Shown in pieces: positions 45,482-56,735 of a stretch of DNA of 61,740 bases (its first letter is position 1; each line of letters begins with the position of its first letter). Made by a program: the position numbers and the translations under genes. Under the pieces are notes generated by a model. That model was not told the origin of the DNA and ran no database searches. It saw only the letters and a program-made list of their open reading frames with translations. The DNA is taken from assembly GCA_035645555.1 (NCBI GenBank), contig DASQMI010000055.1:1-61740 (forward strand). Direction: 5' to 3'. The DNA is from Lysobacter_F sp035645555. GTDB lineage: Bacteria; Pseudomonadota; Gammaproteobacteria; Xanthomonadales; Xanthomonadaceae.

Positions 45482-45555
45482 GCATTGGTACATCTTCATT
45501 GTCAAATGACATGCGCCAGCGCATGGTCGGAGCCCCTGCCTCAAGGAGCTTGCGC

Positions 45556-47166
<1,611 letters not shown>

Positions 47167-47204
47167 ACCCGCCCCTCCCTTCGCGACCACTAAGGACATC
47201 CGCC

Positions 47205-48509
<1,305 letters not shown>

Positions 48510-48517
48510 AGGCTGAA

Positions 48518-48546
48518 CCGGTCCCGGTGCAGCGCGCCGGGACCGG
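48518..48546 (+). terminator. hairpin after aceA
   Basis: CCGGTCCCGG/CCGGGACCGG, 10-bp perfect stem with a 9-base loop, 9 bases after the aceA stop. No T-run follows, so it may be a weak or factor-assisted terminator. Confidence 0.45.
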
Positions 48547-48583
48547 GCTAAGATGCGGGTCCGCCCATCACAGGACCACCGCC

Positions 48584-49051
48584 ATGGCCAGGCTGGCTTT
48601 CGCTTCCGTGCTGTTGCTGCTGTCGTTCGCCGCGCTCGCCGCGGGCTCGCGCCTGCCGGACAACCCGGCCGCGGTGGTGAGCGAGCAGAGCGCACTGCGC
48701 GCGGCGCTGGAATCCACGCCGGAGCGCTACAAGCACCTGGACGCGGCGCGGCGGCAGCAGGTGCTGGAGCGGCAGGCGCGACTCACCGCGCAGCTCGCCG
48801 CGGTCAGCCGCTGGGAAGATCTGCCGGAAGCCGATCGCGAACTCGTCGCCGCCGAGCGCGCCTGGATCCTGGCCGCCGTGCAGCCGCAGGACGAGGGCCG
48901 GGCGATCTGCACCAACGAGCGCGTGCTCGGCAGCCAGCGCATCCAGCGCGTGTGCCGCAGTCCGGAGCAGGTCGAGCGCGCGCGCCGCGAGGCGCGGGAC
49001 GCAATGACCAAGGGCACGCGCTGCGGCAACGCGACCTGCGTTGGTCAGTAA
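48584..49051 (+). CDS. secreted cysteine-rich hypothetical protein
   Basis: 155 residues; signal peptide MARLAFASVLLLLSFAALAAG. Long helical centre, then a C-terminal segment AICTNERVLGSQRIQRVC. This C-x6-GS-x5-6-C segment is shared with the facing gene at 49107-49598; the two Cys could form a disulfide. Such exported proteins occur widely in Xanthomonadaceae but I know of no assigned role. Confidence 0.7.
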   Translation: MARLAFASVLLLLSFAALAAGSRLPDNPAAVVSEQSALRAALESTPERYKHLDAARRQQVLERQARLTAQLAAVSRWEDLPEADRELVAAERAWILAAVQPQDEGRAICTNERVLGSQRIQRVCRSPEQVERARREARDAMTKGTRCGNATCVGQ

Positions 49052-49106
49052 GCAGCCTTGATGCGACCGGAGCTTGTGCAGCCCGCCGCCAGCGAGCGCT
49101 GGGGGC

Positions 49107-49598
49107 TCATAGGCAGAACCCGCTTGTCGGATCCTTGACGCATGCCTGGTCGCGACGGTGCATATGGTTTGCCGCTTCCCGGGCCGCCCGCCGCTCCGCG
49201 ACCGTCATGCACACGGTTTTCGGCCGGTTGCTGCCCACGGGTTTGACCCGCTCGCATACCATCCGATCATCCTCGGCGTCGTTGACGATCGACTCGATGG
49301 CCTCAAGCGAGTTGAACACCGCGATGCGGTCGGTCTGCGACAGGTCGTCCACCGACCTCTTGCCCTCAAGGAGTCGGGTGACCTTGTCCTGATGGTCGAA
49401 CAGTGCCTGCCGCTTCTTCTCGTCCAGCGAGCCATAGCGGCCCTTCCGCCCCGTTGCCTCCGCCCGAATCTGCTGTTGTTGTTCCAAGATGGCGGCCAGG
49501 TCGTTCGTCCGTGTCGCTGCACCATTCTGTCCTCCAGCCGCCGCGGTAGCCCACGCGAGCCCCAACACCAGCATCACACCCACGATTCGCTGACGCAT
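49107..49598 (-). CDS. secreted cysteine-rich hypothetical protein (paralogue)
   Basis: 163 residues, signal peptide near MLVLGLAWATAAAG. The C-terminal MVCERVKPVGSNRPKTVC matches the paralogue's segment (Cys, Glu-Arg, Gly-Ser, Arg, Val-Cys). The helical centre DHQDKVTRLLEGKRSVDDL aligns with the paralogue's QARLTAQLAAVSRWEDL. The pair is convergent, stops 56 bases apart. Lower G+C than its neighbours, suggesting a somewhat different age. Function unknown. Confidence 0.7.
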   Translation of the reverse strand: MRQRIVGVMLVLGLAWATAAAGGQNGAATRTNDLAAILEQQQQIRAEATGRKGRYGSLDEKKRQALFDHQDKVTRLLEGKRSVDDLSQTDRIAVFNSLEAIESIVNDAEDDRMVCERVKPVGSNRPKTVCMTVAERRAAREAANHMHRRDQACVKDPTSGFCL

Positions 49599-49626
49599 AT
49601 GCCGTTCCCTGGTTGACGGTCAGACG

Positions 49627-50549
49627 TTAGCCACCTCGCTCGCCACACGTCCAGTGCCGCTCCGCGACCTGACGCGGCGCCTCCGCCGGCCGCGCCTCGG
49701 CGCGCCGGTAGCCGATCGCCTCGGTGAGGTGCGGGGTGGCGATCGCCGCGCTGCCGGCCAGGTCGGCGATGGTGCGAGCGACACGCAGGATGCGGTGCAG
49801 CGAGCGCGCCGACAACTGCAGCGCGTCGACCGCGCGTTCCAGCAGCGCCTGGTCGCCGGCCGACAGCCGGCAATGCGCCATCGTCTCGGCCTGGTTCAGT
49901 CGCGCGTTCGGCTTGCCGGCACGCGCCTGCTGGCGCTCGCGGGCGGCGATCACGCGTTCGCGCACGGCCGCGGTGCCTTCCCCCGGTGGCGCGTCCGGGC
50001 GCAGTTCGGCCGGCGGCAGCCGCGGCACCTCGACGTGCAGGTCGATCCGGTCCAGCAGCGGTCCGGAGATGCGGCCGCGATAGCGCTGGATCGCTTCGCC
50101 GCTGCACCGGCAGCGACCGCTCGGGTCGCCGGCCCAACCGCACGGGCACGGGTTCATCGCCGCCACCAGCTGGAAGCGGGCCGGGAATTCGGCCGCGCGC
50201 GCCGCGCGCGACACCGTCACCACGCCGGATTCCAGCGGCTCGCGAAGCACCTCGAGCGTCGCCCGGTTCCATTCGGGCAGCTCGTCGAGGAACAGCACGC
50301 CGTGGTGGGCGAGCGAGATCTCGCCCGGCCGCGGCTCGGCGCCGCCGCCGACCAGCGCGACCGCGCTTGCGGTGTGGTGGGGCGCGCGGAACGGGCGCTC
50401 GCGCCAGCGCGCCGGGTCGAGCCCGCGCCCGCTCACCGAGGCGATCGCCGCGGTCTCCAGCGCCTCGGCTTCGCTCGCTTCCGGCAGCAGGCCGGGCAGG
50501 CGCGAGGCGAGCAGGGTCTTGCCCGAGCCCGGAGGGCCGACGAACAGCA
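49627..50549 (-). pseudogene. comM: comM 3' part, disrupted by the mobile element
   Basis: About 308 residues of ComM/YifB: Walker A GPPGSGKT, GVLFLDELPEW (Walker B), NPCPCGW (the Cys-rich hexamer block), and the Mg-chelatase-like C-terminus with RSLHRILRVARTIADL. The ORF that looks like a start (ATG at 50548-50550, giving MLFVGPPG) is produced by the insertion: the ATG is partly from the element. The N-terminal ChlI half lies at 59091-59728. ComM is a hexameric helicase promoting branch migration in natural transformation; this allele should be inactive while the element is integrated. Confidence 0.93.
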
Positions 50550-50566
50550 TATGATAGCCGTTTAAT
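50541..50566. other. attL, left junction of the comM element
   Basis: AGCA (50546-50549) joins comM (GAAC side) to the element arm TATGATAGCCGTTTAA. The matching copy is at 59091-59094. Confidence 0.88.
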
Positions 50567-50576
50567 GGGGGCGGTT

Positions 50577-52310
50577 ATGGCGAAACCAAAGGCGTACTCC
50601 TACACCCGCATGTCGACCCCTGAGCAACTCAGGGGCGACTCCCGTCGTCGCCAGGAAGAGCGCGCTAAGAAGTACGCCGCAGAGCATGGACTCGAAATCG
50701 CCGATAGGTTCGACGACTTCGGCGTATCCGCGTTCAAAGGAAAGAACGCGGAACTTGGTGCGCTTAGCGAGTTCACCCGGCTGGTCGACGAGGGAGCCAT
50801 CGAACGGGGGAGCTATCTGCTAGTCGAGTCCATGGACCGACTCACCCGTCAAACCGTGCCACGCGCCATGAGCCTACTTCTCGGGCTTACTAATCGAGGC
50901 ATCAACGTCGCGATCTTGGACGACAACCGGGTCTACTCCGAGCGCTCGAACGAGGAAGACACCTACGCCCTCATGACTGCGCTGGTCTCGATGTCGAGAG
51001 CGCACGATGAGTCGAAACGCAAATCCTCGATGCTGAGTGAAGCCTGGAAGAACAAGAGAAGGCTGGCACGCGAAGTCGGCAAGATAACAACTAGTAGGTG
51101 TCCGGGATGGCTTCGCGTCAATAGAGACAAAAATCTTGTCGAGGTGATCCCCGAGCGGGCGAAGGTGGTGAGGGAGATTTTTGAGTGGGCAAGGAGCGGG
51201 CACGGTGCTTACTCGATCGCCCGGAAGTTGAACAAGCGGCGCGAGGCACCTTGGAGCACGCGTGAGAACGCGGTGTGGCGGGAGTCTTACATCAAGAAAA
51301 TTCTCAAGAGCCGAACAGTCCTTGGTGAGTACCAGCCTCACACGGTGGTCTCCGTAGGCGGTAAGGTCACGCGCGTTCCAGATGGCAAACCTCTAATCGA
51401 CTACTACCCAGCGGTTGTGCCGCTCGAACTGTTTCACGAGGCGAATCTCGCCATGGAGCGGCGAGGCGTGAGCGGTCGCGGGCGGAAGGGACGCGCCTAC
51501 TCGAACCTTTTCACTGGTCTACTCAGATGCCAGTGCGGTGCGGGGTATCGATTCATCAGCAAGGGGCGCTCGCCGAAGGGAGGACAGTACCTGCAATGCT
51601 CAGTTGCCTTTTCAAAGGGCGCCTGCGCAGCCACCGCCTTCCGCTATGAGCCGTTCGAGGCGTGGCTGCTTGAAGTCGTCGAAAAGCTGGACATTGGGAG
51701 CCTGATCGGCGGTAGCAAGCTCTCGGAAAGAGTGCGCCAACTCAAGCAAGAGCGGGCTGAACTAGCCGATAGGCTCAAGCATCAAGAGTCGGAGGCGCAA
51801 AACCTACTAGCTGCAATCAAGGCGGGAGGCTCCAGCAGTAAGCTACTTGCCTCCGAACTAGCAAAGATCGAGTCGAGTATCGCAGCTTCCCAAAACGCAA
51901 TCGCTGCGATTGAGCGCGAATTTGACGACCTGAGCCGAGTTGACGCAGATCGGCGCAGGTCGCAGTTGCACACGCTGATGAGCCAGATCAGTGAGGCATC
52001 AGGCGAGAGCCGCCATGAAAAGCGACGAGCGCTAGCAGGAGAGCTACAGCGTCTCTTAAGGAAGATCGTCGTAACGCCACAACGCTACGACACCTGGGAG
52101 TTGATCGATGTGTATCCAAACTGGAGGCAAGATTTCGGCGTGCAAACGCAGAAAGAACTTGAGCGCTTCTGCCGCGATTATGGTTACGACCTGCTTCTCG
52201 TGTATCGCAGCGGCGATACCTTGCACGTCAACGCAATCGAAGGGGAAGTACACGAGGTGCGACAGGACCTACGGATGAAGACGATGAGATCGTTGGCAAG
52301 GGATGACTAA
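50577..52310 (+). CDS. large serine recombinase (integrase)
   Basis: 577 residues from the ATG at 50577 (ATG at 50565 also possible). Resolvase domain with the catalytic Ser13 in RMSTPEQ, followed by the recombinase domain (SIARKLNKR), the zinc ribbon (CQCG ... GACAA) and a long coiled coil (about 375-460: LSERVRQLKQERAELADRLK). This is the architecture of phage-type integrases such as phiC31. It begins only about 27 bases from attL, so in the integrated state little upstream DNA belongs to the element. It should catalyse integration into comM and, with an accessory factor, excision. Confidence 0.94.
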   Translation: MAKPKAYSYTRMSTPEQLRGDSRRRQEERAKKYAAEHGLEIADRFDDFGVSAFKGKNAELGALSEFTRLVDEGAIERGSYLLVESMDRLTRQTVPRAMSLLLGLTNRGINVAILDDNRVYSERSNEEDTYALMTALVSMSRAHDESKRKSSMLSEAWKNKRRLAREVGKITTSRCPGWLRVNRDKNLVEVIPERAKVVREIFEWARSGHGAYSIARKLNKRREAPWSTRENAVWRESYIKKILKSRTVLGEYQPHTVVSVGGKVTRVPDGKPLIDYYPAVVPLELFHEANLAMERRGVSGRGRKGRAYSNLFTGLLRCQCGAGYRFISKGRSPKGGQYLQCSVAFSKGACAATAFRYEPFEAWLLEVVEKLDIGSLIGGSKLSERVRQLKQERAELADRLKHQESEAQNLLAAIKAGGSSSKLLASELAKIESSIAASQNAIAAIEREFDDLSRVDADRRRSQLHTLMSQISEASGESRHEKRRALAGELQRLLRKIVVTPQRYDTWELIDVYPNWRQDFGVQTQKELERFCRDYGYDLLLVYRSGDTLHVNAIEGEVHEVRQDLRMKTMRSLARDD

Positions 52311-52336
52311 GCGCGCAACGCAGTCGTCCACCGCCC

Positions 52337-52561
52337 TTAAAGTGCGTCCGCGTCCCTCAGGACCTCCCAGGGGCGGCACGAGAGCCCGCTACACACTCTC
52401 TGCAGTGTGTCGAGTTGAAGGTTCTTCTCGCCCCTCTCGATAGCACTGTAATAGGTGCGATGCATTCCGATGTGATCGGCGAAGCCCTCTTGGCTATAGC
52501 CTGCTGCCTCGCGACGCGCGCGGATCGCCTTACCTAGCCGCTTGAGGAGGGGGGCTTCCAT
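52337..52561 (-). CDS. XRE (Cro/C1-type) HTH regulator
   Basis: 74 residues from the ATG at 52561; a GTG two codons earlier is an alternative. HTH: RREAAGYSQEGFADHIGMHRTYYSAIERGEKNLQ. Only a DNA-binding domain, without a peptidase or partner part. Convergent with the integrase (stops 26 bases apart) and divergent from the lipoprotein gene, so it is placed to regulate the element's own promoter in the 83-base gap. Similar small regulators accompany restriction-modification and other defence genes. Confidence 0.87.
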   Translation of the reverse strand: MEAPLLKRLGKAIRARREAAGYSQEGFADHIGMHRTYYSAIERGEKNLQLDTLQRVCSGLSCRPWEVLRDADAL

Positions 52562-52644
52562 AACCACCCACCCTAGGAAAAGGCGCCTTTAAGCTCTACA
52601 GACCTTCAGGTAGACTACTTATAGGTATACACCTGAGGTGCGCG
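52562..52644. promoter_or_regulatory. divergent promoter/operator region of the island
   Basis: The gap between the XRE and lipoprotein genes holds a perfect 12-bp palindrome AAAGGCGCCTTT (52579-52590) and a near-palindrome AGGTATACACCT (52623-52634, one mismatched pair) just upstream of the start, plus related AGGTAGACT at 52608. Likely XRE operators; A+T-rich -10-like TTATAG near 52619. Binding is inferred. Confidence 0.55.
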
Positions 52645-53667
52645 ATGCGGTTGAATCTGATCGTCATGGGAGCGGTGGCGTTCGTGCTGGGGGCATGCTC
52701 AGGAGTCGAGCAAGCTCCAATTGCTTATCCGGAGACCCAGCGGGCGTTCCATCTTTTGAATCAGCAGTGTCTCGCAGCCTATGAGGCGGGCGAGAACGAG
52801 ATCCAGAAGTCGCTTGCGTTCAACAACTGCAATGAGCAGCGCGCAACCTCCGTCCAAGCTCAAGGTGCGCGAGGCTGGGTAGGAAAGCTCGTGGACATCA
52901 GCACGGACCAAGGCGCGGACGTCGTTGCCGTGACGATAGAAGCGAGCGTGGACGGGTTTCCGATCCGGTACTCTACAGCCAGCAATCGCCTTTCGGATCT
53001 CGCGGGAAACTCGCTGATTACGCCGGGAAGCACACTGTTCAATGTGCTGGCACAAATGAGAGAAGGTGACTTGGTCACCTTCGATGCTTCCTTCCTCCCC
53101 GATCCGGAGGGAGAACGCGATCTGTGGGAAACGAGCCTTACTGAGCGTGGCTCGATGGTCGAGCCTAACTTCCTGGTGCGTTTCTCTCGCATTGTCCCTC
53201 TTTCAGCGGCAGCATCGCCTAAGGGCGTCGATGTGTCCGCTGCGAAACTTAAGACCCGAAAAGTCGGGTCACCCGCCGCGGCGTCCGTCGCAACCGAAGC
53301 GAGCGCTCAGGAGCTGTTAGAGGCGCCTTCTACTCACCGCGCACAGACGCAGGTTGCTCCTGTCAACGGGGAAGGCAAGCAGCAACTTGACCGTTGTGCT
53401 GCAATCCAATTTGCTCGTTCCTACGACACCTATGGGCGGGTCAAGTGGGCACTTCTGCACTCAGAAGATTTGTCTCCGAGCCCCCCATCCGAGAGCGAAC
53501 CCGACTCAGTAGCGGGAGACGCCGCAATCTGCGGACCCGAGACATGCTCAGTGATCTGGTCATCGTATCGCTACGGCAGCCTCGACATAGTCGTAGTGCG
53601 AGATGCGACCAAGCCCGAAAGCGAATGGCGGGTCCAGCAGGTGAATGCGACTGACCAAGGCTGCTGA
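52645..53667 (+). CDS. island-borne lipoprotein of unknown function
   Basis: 340 residues. Signal peptide MRLNLIVMGAVAFVLGACSG with lipobox LGAC, so membrane-anchored and periplasmic. The N-terminal part (LVDISTDQGADVVAVTIEAS, FDASFLPDPEG) resembles beta-rich folds; a Ser/Pro/Ala-rich linker (about 185-245) separates a C-terminal region with paired Cys (CGPETC). No match that I recognise. It is 63 bases before the RloC-like gene on the same strand, so the two may form one unit. Confidence 0.65.
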   Translation: MRLNLIVMGAVAFVLGACSGVEQAPIAYPETQRAFHLLNQQCLAAYEAGENEIQKSLAFNNCNEQRATSVQAQGARGWVGKLVDISTDQGADVVAVTIEASVDGFPIRYSTASNRLSDLAGNSLITPGSTLFNVLAQMREGDLVTFDASFLPDPEGERDLWETSLTERGSMVEPNFLVRFSRIVPLSAAASPKGVDVSAAKLKTRKVGSPAAASVATEASAQELLEAPSTHRAQTQVAPVNGEGKQQLDRCAAIQFARSYDTYGRVKWALLHSEDLSPSPPSESEPDSVAGDAAICGPETCSVIWSSYRYGSLDIVVVRDATKPESEWRVQQVNATDQGC

Positions 53668-53730
53668 GTTGCAGCTGATCCATCTCAGGGATAGGCTCGG
53701 GGTGCAGCAGATGGGCACAAGGGGGTGCCT

Positions 53731-55956
53731 ATGGCCAGCATTCGGATGCGTGTCGCCGGGTTCAACAGCTACTCACCGTCGATCCCTGTCAGCGTCTTCT
53801 TCGATAAGCCGGTAAGCATACTGTACGGCACAAACGGTTCCGGCAAATCTTCGCTAGTCGAGCTTCTTCGACGGCACGTGCGTGGCGTGCCCCTACCAGC
53901 TGGTTGCACGGTAGAACTGGACGGGGTCGAGGATCCCGAGCTCTTCATTTACGACGAAACCTACATTGAAGATAACTTCCGTCGTGACCCAACGTTCGCC
54001 GGCGTCTTCACCTTAGGCGAAGACAGTAAGGAGAAGGAGGATGAGATCCTTCGCCAGCTCACGCTCGCGTCTGACCACGACAGGCGGTGTGACGAGATAC
54101 AGTCAGAAGCAGACCGACTGAAAGCGGAGCTTGAAACCTCCAAGTCTGCTGCCGCTCTTTCGATGTGGAAGGCGATAGTGGATGCGCACCGAGGTCAGCC
54201 GCTCGACTTTTGCCTTGAGGGATACAAGGGGTCGAAATCCAAGCTGTTCGACCACTTGATGAGTCTAGAGACGCTGGATGGCAGCGTTGACTTGGCAGAT
54301 CTAGTGCGTGAAGCAATCGAGATTAGCGATGACACGCCCACCCCCCGAAAGATCGCCTCGTTGAATTTGCTCGGATTCGATGAGATTGAGCAAGACGAGC
54401 TACTGACGAAGCTCTACTTCCCTTCGGGCGACAGCCGGCTTAGCGGATTGGTCTCGAAGCTGAGCAACATTGAGTGGGTACGCCAAGGGCGCGCCTACGA
54501 AGAGGATGCAGGCGGGGTCTGCCCATACTGCCAGCAGACGCTGCCTCACGATCATGCAGACGCTCTTCGGAGACTCTTCGATCGCGCCTATGAGGAGGCA
54601 TGCGCGCACCTTAGATCGCAGTGCAACACGTATACCACGCTCATCGAGTCTCTTGAGTTGGCACTCAAGGACGATGCCTTCAAAGATGAGTACTACGCAG
54701 GAAGCCAGCTATGGGCGCACGTCAGCAGCTTTTTAGAGGTAGCGCGCGCGAACGCAGCCACCCTCGCAGGGAAAGCATCTGCCCCCGGCGACCCCGCGGA
54801 GCTAGTTGGAACCGCAACGCTTCGAAGGAACGTGCAGACCGTCGTAGAGGTGGTTTCAGCTCGTCAGAGAGAGTTCAACCAACGCCTGCAGGACATTCCG
54901 GGCGTGCGGCGCGACATTACGCGCAGGTTTTGGGCTCGCGCCCGCTTCGATGTGGATTCGATCGTCGCCGGGCATCTGTCGCATCGGGAACGCTTGGAAT
55001 CACGCCTCGCGCAGCTTAGGGAGGAGTTTCGATCCGCTCGTCATGCCGCAGCGGCGGCGCGCACTGTTGCAAGTGACCTGCAAGCTTCGCGGAGCAGCAT
55101 CGATGCAGCGGTGGCACGAATCAACGATCGCCTCAAGGGTATCGGGCTACGCGGCTTCTCGATTCAGGCGTCACCGGACGTACCCGGTCACTATCACATC
55201 GTTAGAGGGAACGCGCCTTCCCAGTATCGGTCGCTTAGTGAGGGCGAGAAGACGCTGCTGACGTTCCTATATTTCATCGAATCAACCTTGGGAACGCTTA
55301 CGCCTGGCGCCGCGCCTGAGCTCAAGAAGCGGTATCTGGTCATTGACGACCCAATCTCCAGCTTGTCGCAGAACCATGTCTACGACGTCGCCTCGCTGAT
55401 CCATCATCTGTACGCCAAGACGGACCGCTTTGCTCAACTGGTTGTGTTGACGCACAACCTCTTTTTCTACCACGAGCTGGTTCACCTGGTGCCACGTCCA
55501 GGGCGGCAGGAGACTCTTGCCAAGTCCTATCGCTTCCTTCGTTGCACACGTCTTGCAGAGGGCAGCGTCGTTGAAGTCGTTGAGCACGACTTCGTCAAGA
55601 ATGACTATCAAGCTTGCTGGGATATAGTGAAAAGGAGTCGCGGCGGCGCGTTCGATGTCTCGCTACCGATGGCGATGCGCTCAATACTTGAGCACTTCTT
55701 CAGCTTCGTGGGAGAGCGGCAGAAGGTCTACAAGCTGCTAGAGGAACTTGAAGAGATTGATCACGAGTTCCAAGGGCTCTATCGCTATATCAATCGCGAG
55801 GCGCACGCGGACGCTACCAATCTCAGCGACTTCAAGGACCACGACCCCTCTCATTACATCGAGCGGTTCGAGCGCATCTTCGACCGGATGCAATTCCGTA
55901 GACACTTTGATCAGATGATGGGGATTGAACCAGTCACCGCTGATGTCGTCGCATGA
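53731..55956 (+). CDS. AAA_13-type ATPase with HEPN-like end, RloC/PrrC-like anticodon nuclease candidate
   Basis: 741 residues from the ATG at 53731 with AAGGGGG upstream. SMC/ABC-like ATPase: Walker A GTNGSGKS (33-40), coiled coils around a CPYC hook (C264-C267), signature LSEGEKT (about 502), Walker B YLVIDDP (D539, D540) and switch His in LTHN. C-terminal part: R650-x3-E654 (RSILE) and R685-x6-H692 (RYINREAH). PrrC uses an Arg-x3-Glu plus His set, and RloC has the same set with a zinc hook; the fit is good. No hsd genes are nearby. If active it would cut a tRNA anticodon loop when triggered by phage. Not proven. Confidence 0.78.
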   Translation: MASIRMRVAGFNSYSPSIPVSVFFDKPVSILYGTNGSGKSSLVELLRRHVRGVPLPAGCTVELDGVEDPELFIYDETYIEDNFRRDPTFAGVFTLGEDSKEKEDEILRQLTLASDHDRRCDEIQSEADRLKAELETSKSAAALSMWKAIVDAHRGQPLDFCLEGYKGSKSKLFDHLMSLETLDGSVDLADLVREAIEISDDTPTPRKIASLNLLGFDEIEQDELLTKLYFPSGDSRLSGLVSKLSNIEWVRQGRAYEEDAGGVCPYCQQTLPHDHADALRRLFDRAYEEACAHLRSQCNTYTTLIESLELALKDDAFKDEYYAGSQLWAHVSSFLEVARANAATLAGKASAPGDPAELVGTATLRRNVQTVVEVVSARQREFNQRLQDIPGVRRDITRRFWARARFDVDSIVAGHLSHRERLESRLAQLREEFRSARHAAAAARTVASDLQASRSSIDAAVARINDRLKGIGLRGFSIQASPDVPGHYHIVRGNAPSQYRSLSEGEKTLLTFLYFIESTLGTLTPGAAPELKKRYLVIDDPISSLSQNHVYDVASLIHHLYAKTDRFAQLVVLTHNLFFYHELVHLVPRPGRQETLAKSYRFLRCTRLAEGSVVEVVEHDFVKNDYQACWDIVKRSRGGAFDVSLPMAMRSILEHFFSFVGERQKVYKLLEELEEIDHEFQGLYRYINREAHADATNLSDFKDHDPSHYIERFERIFDRMQFRRHFDQMMGIEPVTADVVA

Positions 55957-56076
55957 GCGCCCGACAGTGAAAGCATCTTTCCCGAAAGAGAGGCATCCAA
56001 GGCTTCGCAGCGCGGTGCTTGTCGAGTCTTAACTCGTTCTTAAGTTGGGCATAGACGCGCTGCAACCGAGAACTTC

Positions 56077-56661
56077 TTAGTTCGTCTTTCCGATGTTGAG
56101 CTCTAGGCATGACTTCGCTATCCAGGCGCTTGGCGCCCGGTTGAGTTTCTCAGCCCGTCCATCGGAGCGGGCATCGAGAGGCGCAAGCCTCCAGTTCAAT
56201 ACGTCCATGCTTTCCATCAGGTCAGCTTTGGTGCGTGTCTTCAGTATGTAGGCGAGCCACCCACGGTCGCTTTCGATTCGGAAGCGGTTTTGCTCTCCGG
56301 CAAGCTTGACCTCCCTCCAACATCGGGCGCAGGTGTCAAGCCACCTCTCAACGGGGAAGGTCTCTGGCGGGGGAAGTCTCAAGTGATAGTGAATTCGGGT
56401 TGATGTTCCCAGTCCTCCTTCCCGCACCGCGATCGCTTGTACCTGTTCGCCTCGCCTGAGCCCGCCACGCCCGAATGCAGCCCCGTCTAGTCGACGCAGG
56501 TAGTGCGCGATCGCGGCGGACGCCGCTTCTTCGCCGGGAGGTCGACCGCCTCGCACGTCCCGGAAGCTGAGGGTAGCCGCCACCCCGAGCTGATCGCCCC
56601 TCAGCCAGTCTGTAAGAGCCACCCGAAGTACCTCGTCGTTTATTCGCCCCATGCGTTTCAT
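56077..56661 (-). CDS. possible HUH/Rep-like protein
   Basis: 194 residues (M4 at 56652 also possible). Contains IHYHLRLPPP (His91-x-His93, the HUH-like pair) followed by AYILKTRTK with Tyr138-x2-Lys141, resembling motif III (YxxK) of rolling-circle Rep proteins. Spacing of about 45 residues is plausible. The rest is not similar to any Rep that I recognise, so this is a weak call based on two motifs. Divergent from the small serine recombinase. Confidence 0.5.
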   Translation of the reverse strand: MKRMGRINDEVLRVALTDWLRGDQLGVAATLSFRDVRGGRPPGEEAASAAIAHYLRRLDGAAFGRGGLRRGEQVQAIAVREGGLGTSTRIHYHLRLPPPETFPVERWLDTCARCWREVKLAGEQNRFRIESDRGWLAYILKTRTKADLMESMDVLNWRLAPLDARSDGRAEKLNRAPSAWIAKSCLELNIGKTN

Positions 56662-56735
56662 CTTTTTTGCCCGTACTCACCTATGTAGGGAGCGGCGCCG
56701 TATAATTACCATACGGTCAATTGGTATTTATAAAG

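Noticed and set aside
49627..50550. An intact gene starting at 50550 as MLFVGPPG
   Set aside because: That start codon is made by the island junction; the protein lacks the ChlI half of ComM.
53731..55956. SbcC/Rad50-type repair ATPase
   Set aside because: The coiled coils are far too short, and the C-terminal Arg/Glu/His set after Walker B is not found in repair ATPases.
56701..56706. TATAAT as the -10 of the small recombinase promoter
   Set aside because: No acceptable -35 at 16-18 bases; left out as a promoter call.
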